Source: JAWVFM01 sp038237625
Lineage (GTDB): Bacteria > Actinomycetota > Thermoleophilia > Solirubrobacterales > 70-9
Direction: 5' to 3'
Assembly: GCA_038237625.1 (NCBI GenBank)
Contig: JBBRYM010000003.1
Location: forward strand, 124,001 to 188,000
Length of the DNA stretch: 64,000 nucleotides
Both the position numbers and the translations under genes were made by a program. How positions within the stretch are numbered: position 1 is the stretch's first letter; every line of letters starts with the position of its first letter. The notes under the pieces are model-generated. The model ran no database searches and was not told the origin of the DNA. It worked only from the letters and a program-made list of their open reading frames with translations. Below are positions 44,757 to 52,742 of the stretch, piece after piece.

Positions 44757-46435
44757 CCGGCGACGCTCCCTGGCGCTGGATACACGGCGCGGCGCTGCTC
44801 GATGATCGCGGCCCCCTGCAGCGGCGTGACCGCACCCGGCACCCCGAGGATTCGCGCCACCTCTGTGGCGAAGTACCAGCCTCCGGAGAGGATGTCATCG
44901 GGATGGCCGTCGGCGATCACCGTGCCGTCCCCCAGCAGTACGACGCGGTCGGCGAACGCCGCGGCCAGCTCCACGTCATGGGTGGCGACGACGACGGCGC
45001 TCCCGCGTTCCGCGAGCTCCAGTGTCCAAGCCGCAAGCTCGTCCTTTCGGGCCTGGTCCATCCCGCGGGTCGGCTCGTCGAGGCAAATGAGCCCGGGGAG
45101 GGACGAACCCTGACGGCCAGCGGCCACCACGGCGAGCGCGAGCCGCTGCCGCTCGCCGCCCGAGAGATCGCGCGAGTCGCGCTCGCGCGCGTGCTCGAGA
45201 CCCACCCGCGCCAGGGCCGCGGCACCGGCGGCGCCGGGAAGCTCGTCGCCAACCCGCTCGTGCAGAAGGACGTCGCCGGGGCTCTGGGGCAGCAGGGCGA
45301 CTCCCCCAGGCGCCTCGAATTGGCCCCGCAGGGGTGAAACCATCCCCGCGGCCGTCCGAAGGAGAGTGCTCTTGCCCGCCCCGTTTCGGCCCATGAGGGC
45401 CACCCGCTCGCCGCGATCGATGGCCAGGTCGAGGCCGTGGAGGACGTCCCGGCCGTCGAGCGCCACCCAGAGGTTGCGCGCCTGGAGCGCGCCCGGGTCA
45501 CGGCGCCGTGGGGTCAGGCGCCGTGGGGTCAGACCCTTTGGGGTCAGACCCCCAGATCGCGAGAGCTCCGGAGCCTGCGGCAACGATGGGGTTTGACCCT
45601 CGAAGTCGATATCGCAAGCCGAGAGCGCCGCGCGGGCGGCCTTGACGCCGCGCGGAAGCGGGCGCAGGCCGGCGAGGTCGAAGAGCTTTGCCGCCGGCGT
45701 CGCGAGGGCCTGATCGCAGGCCATAGCCCATTCGAGGTAGTCCTCGGGCTCGCCGTCGAACGCAATGCCACCGTCTTCCATCGCGATCACCCTGTCGGCG
45801 TGGGCGAGGCAGCGCTCGATGCGGTGCTCAGCCAGCAGCACGGCCATCCCCCACTCCTCGTTGAGGCGTCGCAGCAGCCAGATGAGCTCGTCGCCGGCGA
45901 CAGGGTCGAGCTGCGAGGTCGGCTCGTCGAGGAGGATCAGCCGTGGGCGCAGGACGAGGGCGGCGGCCAGCGCCACTCGCTGAAGCTCTCCCCCCGAGAG
46001 CGAGTCGGTTGTGCGATCGAGCAGATGAGGCATCGCGAGCGCCAGGGCTACCTCCTCCACGGCGCGCGCCCGCGCCGCCGCACGCTCGCCGCGGATCTCC
46101 AGCGGCAGCTCGAGCTCCGCGCGAACAGTTGTGGAAACCACTTGCGACTCCGGATCCTGGGCAACGAAGCCGACCCAGCCGCCGAGCTCGGCGGGGCCGT
46201 GCTCGCGGGCGTCCAAGCCGGCGATCTCGACCTGTCCCTCAACGTCGCCGCCGTGGTAATGCGGGACGAGCCCGCAGCAGGCCCGCAGCAGCGAGGTCTT
46301 GCCGGAGCCCGACCGGCCCGCCACCACCACGACCTCGCCCGCACCGACGTCCAGGCTCACACCCGCCAGCGCCTCGGCCGCCGCCTGGGGATAGCGGTAA
46401 TGCAGGCCCTCGATCCGCAGCAATGGCTCAGCCAC
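44753..46435 (-). CDS. Fused ECF transporter ATPase (EcfA-EcfA')
   Basis: 560 residues from GTG 46433-46435, overlapping the ecfT stop. Two complete ABC ATPase domains in one chain: Walker A GRSGSGKTS (40-48) with signature LSGGELQR and LLDEPTSQLD, then GRNGAGKST with LSGGERQR and CLDEPTRGMD. The linker (SLPQAPELSRSGGLTPKGL...) contains a pentapeptide repeat from a 15-bp DNA repeat at 45502-45546. It drives vitamin uptake with EcfT. The frame to 46612 adds only antisense-like residues. Confidence 0.92.
   Translation of the reverse strand: MAEPLLRIEGLHYRYPQAAAEALAGVSLDVGAGEVVVVAGRSGSGKTSLLRACCGLVPHYHGGDVEGQVEIAGLDAREHGPAELGGWVGFVAQDPESQVVSTTVRAELELPLEIRGERAAARARAVEEVALALAMPHLLDRTTDSLSGGELQRVALAAALVLRPRLILLDEPTSQLDPVAGDELIWLLRRLNEEWGMAVLLAEHRIERCLAHADRVIAMEDGGIAFDGEPEDYLEWAMACDQALATPAAKLFDLAGLRPLPRGVKAARAALSACDIDFEGQTPSLPQAPELSRSGGLTPKGLTPRRLTPRRRDPGALQARNLWVALDGRDVLHGLDLAIDRGERVALMGRNGAGKSTLLRTAAGMVSPLRGQFEAPGGVALLPQSPGDVLLHERVGDELPGAAGAAALARVGLEHARERDSRDLSGGERQRLALAVVAAGRQGSSLPGLICLDEPTRGMDQARKDELAAWTLELAERGSAVVVATHDVELAAAFADRVVLLGDGTVIADGHPDDILSGGWYFATEVARILGVPGAVTPLQGAAIIEQRRAVYPAPGSVAG
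45502..45552. repeat. Three 15-bp tandem repeats with GGGGTCAGACCCC palindromes in the ecfA linker
   Basis: GGCGCCGTGGGGTCA at 45502-45516 and 45517-45531, then a diverged third unit GACCCTTTGGGGTCA at 45532-45546. The units create GGGGTCAGACCC (45525-45536) and GGGGTCAGACCCC (45540-45552). On the coding strand they encode LTPRR/LTPKG pentapeptides between the two ATPase domains. Confidence 0.7.
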
Positions 46436-47318
46436 GGCGCATCTCCAGAATCCGTGCCGCCGCAAACGGCAGGGCCGCCGCCAGCGGGAGCAACAGCGCC
46501 GCGCCGATCGTCGCGAGCCCGGCGTCCATGGAGAGACGCGGATAGGCATCGAACGATCCCAGCCCGGCGAGCTGCGTTCCGAATCCAACCGCGGCGATCC
46601 CCAGCGCGGCAAGGAGCAGGGCGCCGTCGTGGCGCGAGCGCCGGGCGCGTTCCGCCGAGCGGGGTACGCCCGATCCGTAGCCGCGCAGCTCGAGCGTGGC
46701 CGCGACGTCGATGGCGCGATCGAGGGAGCCGGCCACGAGCCGCCGGGCGATCACCGCACGCCCTGCGGGGGCCGCCAGCGGCCCCCGCAGCGCGGCTGCC
46801 TCGCCGAGCCGCGCGTAATCGCGGGCGGCCAATGGGACCATCCTCGCGATCAGTGTCGCCGTGAGGGCCGAACGGGCCGCGAGCGGTCGCAGCAAGCGCA
46901 TCACGCGGTCGGGGTCCACCGAGGCCGCGTGCACGGCGAAGGCCACCATGACGATCGCCAGCCGGGCCGCGAGGACGCCGCCTTCAGCCAGCGCCTCGGC
47001 GCTGATGTCCACGTTCCCCAGTAGCGGCAGGACGATGCCGTGAACGAGCACGGTGTCGCCCCGCTGCGACGTCAGCCCGTTGACCACGATCAGGATCACT
47101 CCGAGGCCCGCTCCCCAGCGCAGGGCAACGACAAGCGCTCGGCCTGCACCTGCGAGGTGACCGGCCACGACCACGGCGGCGGCCGCTGCGGCGAGCAGGA
47201 TCGGATCGGAGCTGACGAGCGCCACCGAAGCCAGGGCGGCGCAGTAGCAGCCCGCCGCCAAGGCCCCGCCGTCGCCCAGCGGACCCGGGACATGGCGGTA
47301 GGCCAGTGCCGGCCTCAT
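46428..47318 (-). CDS. ecfT: ECF transporter transmembrane component EcfT
   Basis: 296 residues. Hydrophobic N-terminal helices, then the cytoplasmic coupling helices with VDPDRVMRLLRPL and TLELRGYGSG, where LRG corresponds to one of the usual A-R-G-type motifs contacting the ATPases, and C-terminal helices. It joins the S-component to the ATPase dimer. Overlaps the DUF4430 lipoprotein gene by four bases. Confidence 0.88.
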   Translation of the reverse strand: MRPALAYRHVPGPLGDGGALAAGCYCAALASVALVSSDPILLAAAAAAVVVAGHLAGAGRALVVALRWGAGLGVILIVVNGLTSQRGDTVLVHGIVLPLLGNVDISAEALAEGGVLAARLAIVMVAFAVHAASVDPDRVMRLLRPLAARSALTATLIARMVPLAARDYARLGEAAALRGPLAAPAGRAVIARRLVAGSLDRAIDVAATLELRGYGSGVPRSAERARRSRHDGALLLAALGIAAVGFGTQLAGLGSFDAYPRLSMDAGLATIGAALLLPLAAALPFAAARILEMRRG

Positions 47319-48232
47319 AACGACCCTTGAGGCGTCATCGGCAGCGGAACTGGGATGCCGCCGTCGGAGGCGACGGCGTAGCTGTGATCGAGCACGTCTC
47401 CGCGGACCAGCTTCGCTCCCGCCGCGACGCCTCGCTCGTTGCCACCCGTGACGACCCAGGTCGGGGGATCGTCGCCGAGCCGCACCGCGGCCACGAGTCC
47501 CGCCCGAGGCCCGGCTAGGTGCGCGGTCTGCGCCCGGACGTCGAGAAATTGCAGGCTCGACCGTGAAAACCTCGCGAACACTCCGCTCGTGGCCGGTCCA
47601 TCGGCGAGCTGTGCGACCGCGGGATCGCTGCGAATCCTGCTCCAGGTGCCGACGACGACGCGAGGCGTCTCAGTTCGCTCGAGGCTCCTCGAGACCTGAG
47701 CCCTCACATTCGCGTCGGCGAGCTGGGCGACCACCTCGTCGCAGATGGTGACCCGGGCGGCGCACTGCACCGGGGTGATCCGCCCCGCCTCGGTGAACGG
47801 CTGCGGGAACGAGCCAACCACCGCGGGAACCCGCATGGCGTCGGTCCAGTCCCGATAGTCCCACCAGATGCGATCCCCGCCGCGAATCCGAACGTCGGCG
47901 GAGCCGACGGGCGACTCGATTCCGTTGCGGTAGAAGAACCAGTCCTGGACGCGGCTGCCGCCACTCTGCCCCGCAAGCCCGTCGATCGACTGCACGAACC
48001 CGCCCCCGTAGCGGGTCGTAATGTCGGTCTCGCGGTCGAGGAAGCGCAACACCGTCTCCGACTCGCTGGGATCGGTTTCGCTGGCGGAGGCAAGCTCCTG
48101 GGTGCCGTAGTCGCGGGTCACCTCGAGCGTCGCGGTTCCCTGCGAGTCGCGGCCGGGCCCGAGGCCGCAGCCCGCGGCGGCGAGGGCGCCGGCAAGCGCC
48201 CCCGCGGCCGCGAGTCCGCGGCCCGCGATCAC
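47315..48232 (-). CDS. DUF4430 lipoprotein, putative B12-binding beta-domain
   Basis: 305 residues from GTG 48230-48232, overlapping the previous stop (GTGA). Residues 1-22 are a lipoprotein signal ending LAAAGC (C22), so it is anchored outside the membrane. The DUF4430 fold follows: ETVLRFLDRETDITTRYGGG, FVQSIDGLAG, DWFFYRNGIESPVGSADVRI and GGDRIWWDYRDW. DUF4430 corresponds to the beta-domain of transcobalamin-type proteins. The C-terminal 150 residues form a second domain of unknown type. Role as B12 receptor partner is inferred from operon and riboswitch. Confidence 0.8.
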   Translation of the reverse strand: MIAGRGLAAAGALAGALAAAGCGLGPGRDSQGTATLEVTRDYGTQELASASETDPSESETVLRFLDRETDITTRYGGGFVQSIDGLAGQSGGSRVQDWFFYRNGIESPVGSADVRIRGGDRIWWDYRDWTDAMRVPAVVGSFPQPFTEAGRITPVQCAARVTICDEVVAQLADANVRAQVSRSLERTETPRVVVGTWSRIRSDPAVAQLADGPATSGVFARFSRSSLQFLDVRAQTAHLAGPRAGLVAAVRLGDDPPTWVVTGGNERGVAAGAKLVRGDVLDHSYAVASDGGIPVPLPMTPQGSL

Positions 48233-49203
48233 CTGCGAATCACCCGCTCGCAGGAGTCGCCGATCTTGTCGCCGTGATCGCCGGGCCTTGCGATCACGCG
48301 GTCCTTGCCGCCGCCGCATTGCACCGCGTCGTCGCCGCCCTTGCGAATGTTGACCGTGTCGTCACCGCCGGCAGCGTCGATGGTGTCGTCGCCCGGCGTG
48401 GTCGCGATCCGGTCGTCGCGGCGCGAGCCGTGGATCTTGCGCCCGAAGGCCGCGGGACACGTGCTGACGTTGTTCTTCACGCAGACGCGATAGGCGGTCG
48501 TTGGGACGTCGCCGGCCAGCCGAGCCTGCACCTTCGCGCTTCCCTCGGCCGTGAAGAGCACGTTGGTTTGCCCGTTCGCGTCGGTTGGTAGCGCCGCGAA
48601 GTCGACCGTCGCCCCCTGCACCGGGTGCTTTTTGCCCGTCGTCGCGTCGTAGCCGAAGACGGTGACCTGCACGGGCACGTTCGGCCGGGCGCCCACCGGC
48701 AGGTCGAGCCGCAGCTCGTCGCCCGGCGGGTAGGTCGGGGTCTCCCACCAGAGGACCTGGTCGCCTGCATGGACCGCCTGCCCGCCCCCCACGGTCGAAT
48801 CGGCGTGGTTGACGCGCAGGTCCCAGTAGCCGGAGCTCGGTGGCTGGAGGCCTCCGATCGCGCAGACCGCCGGCCCGATCGTGTCGAGGTAATGGTCGGA
48901 AACCGACAGAGGGCGCAGACCGGGCGCAGCGGGCATCGCGTCGCGAACGGCGCCGAGGGCGGTTGCTCCTTGAAGCGTGAACGGATTGCCGCTGCCGCCG
49001 GTTCCGGGGCCGAAGCACCTCGCGTGCTTGTCGGTGGGAATACGCGCGGTCGACGTGTACTGGATGAGGTTGGCGAGCTCGGTTCCATCGCTGGCGACGA
49101 CGCGGAGGTCCGCGCTCTTGGTCTTCGCGCTCGCCGTGCTCGCGGATGTCAGAAGCGCAACCGCGGCGAGAACGCCAACGGCGCGTGGGATACGAATGGG
49201 CAT
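48229..49203 (-). CDS. Secreted DUF4430 protein with RTX-like C-terminus
   Basis: 324 residues from ATG 49201-49203 (a GTG at 49210-49212 is in frame but sits on the AGGAAAGG ribosome site). Signal peptide to about residue 26 (ASTASA). Middle: DUF4430-like region with DHYLDTIGPAVCAIGG, YWDLRVNHADSTVGGGQAV and AGDQVLWWETPTYP, then an Ig-like strand region. C-terminus: GDDTIDAAGGDDTVNI and GGDDAVQCGGGKDRV, nonapeptide-like repeats of the calcium-binding RTX type. First gene after the cobalamin riboswitch; likely released or wall-associated B12-binding protein. Confidence 0.78.
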   Translation of the reverse strand: MPIRIPRAVGVLAAVALLTSASTASAKTKSADLRVVASDGTELANLIQYTSTARIPTDKHARCFGPGTGGSGNPFTLQGATALGAVRDAMPAAPGLRPLSVSDHYLDTIGPAVCAIGGLQPPSSGYWDLRVNHADSTVGGGQAVHAGDQVLWWETPTYPPGDELRLDLPVGARPNVPVQVTVFGYDATTGKKHPVQGATVDFAALPTDANGQTNVLFTAEGSAKVQARLAGDVPTTAYRVCVKNNVSTCPAAFGRKIHGSRRDDRIATTPGDDTIDAAGGDDTVNIRKGGDDAVQCGGGKDRVIARPGDHGDKIGDSCERVIRR

Positions 49204-49214
49204 TGAAGCCACCC

Positions 49215-49405
49215 TTTCCTCGAAGGACGTAAACGGCTGGCCGGTGACGGGTTTCCTGGCTTCCGGGACCGATGGCCGCGCCTTCCCGGAAGCGGTTGCG
49301 CTTCCAGTGGCTGACTTCGAGTCAGCGGCTATCGCATTTCCCGGTCACAGTGGCGGGACCGCGCCGGTTTCACACCGGACTTCCCACGACCACCGGCCGT
49401 ATGTG
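49215..49405 (-). ncRNA. Cobalamin riboswitch
   Basis: Read on the minus strand the conserved core is present: GGGAAGTCCGGTGTGAAACC, then GGTCCCGCCACTGTGACCGGG (49340-49385), variable stems, and the B12 box GGAAGCCAGGAAACCCGTC (49246-49264). It ends a few bases before the ribosome site of the first DUF4430 gene, so it probably controls translation or early termination. A -10 candidate TAGACT at 49417-49412 places the start point near 49405, at the 5' end of the aptamer. It ties the whole downstream operon to vitamin B12. Confidence 0.93.
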
Positions 49406-49440
49406 GAGCGGAGTCTAACCCCGGGGGCCGACCCCGGCGT

Positions 49441-49830
49441 TCAGTCCGAGGATCTCTCCTCGACCTTTTTCCTCAGGTCCTCGACCACGTCGGGCATCGA
49501 CTGGCGCATCCGCGAGAGCTCCCAGTGCTCGATCTTGATCAGGTGGATCTCGGAGGTCGCGGTGACCGTCGCGGAGCGCTCGGAGCGCTCCAAGAGGCCC
49601 TGCTCACCGAAGACGTCCCCGGGACCGAGGTCGGCGAGGTGCTCGCCGTCGCGTTCGACCTTGGCCGTCCCGTCGATGATCGCGTAGAAGTGATTGGAGA
49701 AGCCGCCCTCCTTGACGATCTCCTTGCCCTCAGCCCATTCCTCGGTGGTCGCCCAGGGCGCGATCTTGCCGAGCGTGTCCTCGGGCACGTCCGCGAAGAG
49801 CGGGATCTTCTTGAGGGTCTTGGCGTCCAC
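49441..49830 (-). CDS. Cyclic-nucleotide-binding domain protein
   Basis: 129 residues from GTG 49828-49830 with AGGAAGGA upstream. A single cNMP-binding fold: LKKIPLFADVPEDTLGKI, EEWAEGKEIVKEGGFSNHFYAIIDGTAKV and GDVFGEQGLLERSERSATVTA, the phosphate-binding cassette with its conserved E and R. No DNA-binding domain follows, so it is a small regulatory module; it may act on a partner protein. Located just upstream of the riboswitch operon, same direction, but separately read. Confidence 0.85.
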   Translation of the reverse strand: MDAKTLKKIPLFADVPEDTLGKIAPWATTEEWAEGKEIVKEGGFSNHFYAIIDGTAKVERDGEHLADLGPGDVFGEQGLLERSERSATVTATSEIHLIKIEHWELSRMRQSMPDVVEDLRKKVEERSSD

Positions 49831-49902
49831 TTCGTCCTTCCTGGGTGGCGAGCACCGAGAACCTAACTGATGACGGCGGCCGCTGCCAACTGGGAGCCCG
49901 GC

Positions 49903-50313
49903 TCAGCCCGCGAATCGCGCCAGCCCCTCGCGCACCCAATCGGGGACCTCGGTCTTCTTCCAGTCCGATCGCGAAACGCACACGTGCCGCAGGGAGCCCC
50001 CTACGAGGACCTCGTCGCCGCGGGCAACGTCGATCTCGGTCGTGATGCTGGTCCGTCCAAGGTTCGCGATCGTGGCGCGCAGCTCGATCACGTCGTCGAA
50101 GCGCGCCGGCGAGCGGAAGCTCAGGTTCGCCTCGGCGACAACCGCGTCGATGCCGCGCTCGACCATCTCGGCCCAGGGTCCCACGGCCTCCCGCCACAGC
50201 TCGGTGAACGCGACGTCGAAATAGAGAAGGTAGTTCGCGTTGAACACGATTCCCTGCGGGTCGCATTCGCCGTAGCGGACCCGGATCTCGTGCACGAAGG
50301 GAGCGGACATCAC
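49903..50313 (-). CDS. Acyl-CoA thioesterase, 4HBT family
   Basis: 136 residues, hot-dog fold. EIRVRYGECDPQGIVFNANYLLYFDVAFTELWRE carries the catalytic aspartate of the YbgC/4-hydroxybenzoyl-CoA thioesterase type (ECDPQGIV). It hydrolyses acyl-CoA thioesters; chain specificity cannot be read. Overlaps the preceding gene by four bases, an operon with the secreted protein and the MFS exporter. Confidence 0.88.
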   Translation of the reverse strand: MMSAPFVHEIRVRYGECDPQGIVFNANYLLYFDVAFTELWREAVGPWAEMVERGIDAVVAEANLSFRSPARFDDVIELRATIANLGRTSITTEIDVARGDEVLVGGSLRHVCVSRSDWKKTEVPDWVREGLARFAG

Positions 50314-50798
50314 CCACCCAGGATGTTCGGTAGGGACGGAACATCGACCCCAAGCTGGCCGAGCAGCCCGCCCGCGTTCCGGATCGTGCTGATGAGCTGA
50401 TCCGCAGGCAGGTTGGCCACGACCTCACGCAGCCCCGCGGCGACGAGCCCGGGCAGATCGCCGGAGCTCTCGGCGTCGTCGATCGCCTTGATCAGGCCGG
50501 CGCGCAGAGAATCGGCAAGCTGCGGGTCGGAAGCAAATGCCTGACGCCCCTGGGGGCTGGCGAGGCTGATCACGAGCGTTTCGCGCGAAACGTGCAGCTC
50601 GCAGGCCGCTCCGTCAAGCGCTGAAAGCGAGAGTTGCTGAGCGACGTGATCCAGCCCGCTGCCGGGTTGCCACTGGCGCGATTGGCACGGATCTCCAACT
50701 CCGGCCGGCTCATACGACGCACCCCCGAGCGCCAGCGACACCAGCACGAGCAGCGCGGCCGCAGCGCCGGACCCGACGATGAGGCCCCTCGAGCTCAC
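50310..50798 (-). CDS. Exported small protein of unknown function
   Basis: 162 residues with an N-terminal signal or anchor helix (AAAALLVLVSLALGG) and an extracytoplasmic part with two cysteines (DPCQSRQW, AACELHV). Helical C-terminus (ADSLRAGLIKAIDDAESSG ... LPADQLISTIRNAGGLLGQLG). Four-base overlaps on both sides couple it to the exporter and the thioesterase. Family not recognised. Confidence 0.6.
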   Translation of the reverse strand: MSSRGLIVGSGAAAALLVLVSLALGGASYEPAGVGDPCQSRQWQPGSGLDHVAQQLSLSALDGAACELHVSRETLVISLASPQGRQAFASDPQLADSLRAGLIKAIDDAESSGDLPGLVAAGLREVVANLPADQLISTIRNAGGLLGQLGVDVPSLPNILGG

Positions 50799-52153
50799 AG
50801 CGTTGCCCTTCGCGCGAATGCGATGGGCAGTAGTGCCGCCAGAGCAAACAACGCGGCGATCAGAAACGAGGCGCTGAATGCGTGCGTGGCGGCGCGGTCG
50901 AGCTGGTTCTGGAGGTCCGCCTCGAGGGCGAGCTCACCCGCGCGGTCGGCGGGTGCCGACGGAAGCGGGTCGAACGCGGGCGCGATCACCGGCACCTTTC
51001 CGGACTCCGCAGTGAGACGGTCCGCCAGGCGCTGGGCGAGACTGAACTTCTCAGGTATCGAGATCTGCGCGTCCAACAGGGCCGCGGTCCCCGCCTGCTC
51101 GGCCGCCGCCCGCTGCGTCGTCAGGTCCGATGTGAATACGGGAGTCATCACGAGGAGGCCGAGGACCACTCCGGCGTGGCGGGCCGCCAGCGTCCAGCCG
51201 CCGTGTATCGCCTGCGGGGCTCGCCCTTCCAGGGCTGTTTCCGTCAGCGCGGAGAGCACGAGCGCCAGGCCGGCCCCGAGCAGGACCTGGGATGGAAATG
51301 TCGCCGGGATCGACGCGTGTGGCAGGACGCCCAGTCCGGCGAGCCCTCCGGCGAGCAGGAGGATTCCGGCAATCGCGCGGCCGCGGACGTCGGCCACCGC
51401 GCCCGCGAACCGACCGGTGACGAGCGCGGAGATAGGCAGCACCGAGACCGCCAGCGCGGCCTCGATCGGCGAGTTTCGCCAGCCTTCGATCAGCAGGAGC
51501 ACGAGCAGGAACAGCGCCGCGGCCAGCCCGGCGGAAACCAGGCCAAGCGCGAGGTTCGCGGCGCCGTGGGGGCGCCCGGTTCGCCGCAGTTCGGCCCTGA
51601 TCGCTGCGCCGCCGGCCTCGGCGCGAGCCTTGGGGAGGATCGCGAGCGCAACGACCAGCGCCGCGGGCGCCTGGACTAGGAAGATCGACTGCCACGACAC
51701 GAGCTGGGTGAGGAGCCCACCGGCCGCGGGGCCGATCGCCGCGCCGGTGGCGCCGGCGGCGGCCCAGACGATCGCCGCGCGACGTTCGGAACCGACCTCT
51801 GCGGGCAGGAGCTCGAGGGCGGCACCCGCGGCCAGCGCGCCTCCCGCAGCCTGCACGCAGCGCGCGGCAACTAGAACTGCGAGGGATCCCGAGAGCCCAC
51901 AGGCGAGGCTGGCGGCCGTGAACACTCCGAGCCCCGCCACCGCTCCGCGAGCGGGCCCGACCCGGCGGGCGATTGCCGCCGCCGGGACGGCGGTCGCGGC
52001 GAGAACGAGGTTGAAGGCGACGAGCACCCAGATCACCGCGCTGACCGAGACGTTGTAGTCGCGGTAGATCTCCGGCAGGGCGAGGACCACCACGGACGAG
52101 TCGGCGAGCACGAGCCCCACCGCCATTCCCAGCGCCGTCCGCATGCGCCTCAT
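50795..52153 (-). CDS. MFS drug-resistance-type transporter
   Basis: 452 residues from ATG 52151-52153 (an alternative at 52144). A DHA2-like major facilitator with ADSSVVVLALPEIYRDYNVS in helix 1, the RxGxxxG-type loop ARRVGPARGAVAGLGVFTAAS, and about twelve to fourteen helices. A soluble loop of about 60 residues before the last helix (DPLPSAPADRAGELALEADLQ) is notable. Exports unknown hydrophobic substrates by proton antiport. Divergent from the cupin gene. Confidence 0.85.
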   Translation of the reverse strand: MRRMRTALGMAVGLVLADSSVVVLALPEIYRDYNVSVSAVIWVLVAFNLVLAATAVPAAAIARRVGPARGAVAGLGVFTAASLACGLSGSLAVLVAARCVQAAGGALAAGAALELLPAEVGSERRAAIVWAAAGATGAAIGPAAGGLLTQLVSWQSIFLVQAPAALVVALAILPKARAEAGGAAIRAELRRTGRPHGAANLALGLVSAGLAAALFLLVLLLIEGWRNSPIEAALAVSVLPISALVTGRFAGAVADVRGRAIAGILLLAGGLAGLGVLPHASIPATFPSQVLLGAGLALVLSALTETALEGRAPQAIHGGWTLAARHAGVVLGLLVMTPVFTSDLTTQRAAAEQAGTAALLDAQISIPEKFSLAQRLADRLTAESGKVPVIAPAFDPLPSAPADRAGELALEADLQNQLDRAATHAFSASFLIAALFALAALLPIAFARRATL

Positions 52154-52199
52154 ACCGCTGACGTTACGGACTCTTCCACGGCCACATAGGGTTCGGCGC

Positions 52200-52742
52200 A
52201 TGGAAGAGGCAGAGCTTCGAGAGACCGAGACGGGACTGGTTCCCTCCGGGCCTGGGTGGTTCATCGCAAACGTCGCCGACCTCAGCTGGGACCGCAACCC
52301 CGTGCACGGGACCTGGTGCGTGTTCAACGACCCCGAACACCCCTCCGAGCAGCTGGGCATCGGCGTCCATGTGATCGAGCCGGGACAGCCAAACGGCCGC
52401 TACCACGCCGAGCTCACCGACCAGGAGGGCTTCCTCGTCCTGGACGGAGAGTGCATCGCGATCGTCGAAGGGGAAGAACGGCGCATGCGCAAATGGGACT
52501 ACCTGCATTGCCCGCCCGGCACGCTTCACATCACGGTCGGAGCGGGCGAAGGCCCGTGCGCGATCCTGATGGTCGGTGTGCGCTCGGCCGAGAGCCCGAT
52601 CCACTATCCCGTCGAGGCCGCCGCGGCCCAGTACGGCGCGTCGGCTCCCAAGGACACGGATTCACCCGACGAGGCGTACGCCGACGTCCCGAGGGAGACA
52701 ACGTCGGTGCGCGCCCCATGGCCTCCCCCCGACAGCGCCTGA
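52200..52742 (+). CDS. Cupin-domain protein
   Basis: 180 residues from ATG 52200. One cupin barrel: LGIGVHVIEPGQPNGRYHAE (motif 1, with H and E in metal positions) and DYLHCPPGTLHITVGAGEGP (motif 2 with H). Likely a metal-binding regulator or small-molecule enzyme. Its stop shares one base with the ATG of the serine hydrolase (TGATG). Confidence 0.82.
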   Translation: MEEAELRETETGLVPSGPGWFIANVADLSWDRNPVHGTWCVFNDPEHPSEQLGIGVHVIEPGQPNGRYHAELTDQEGFLVLDGECIAIVEGEERRMRKWDYLHCPPGTLHITVGAGEGPCAILMVGVRSAESPIHYPVEAAAAQYGASAPKDTDSPDEAYADVPRETTSVRAPWPPPDSA

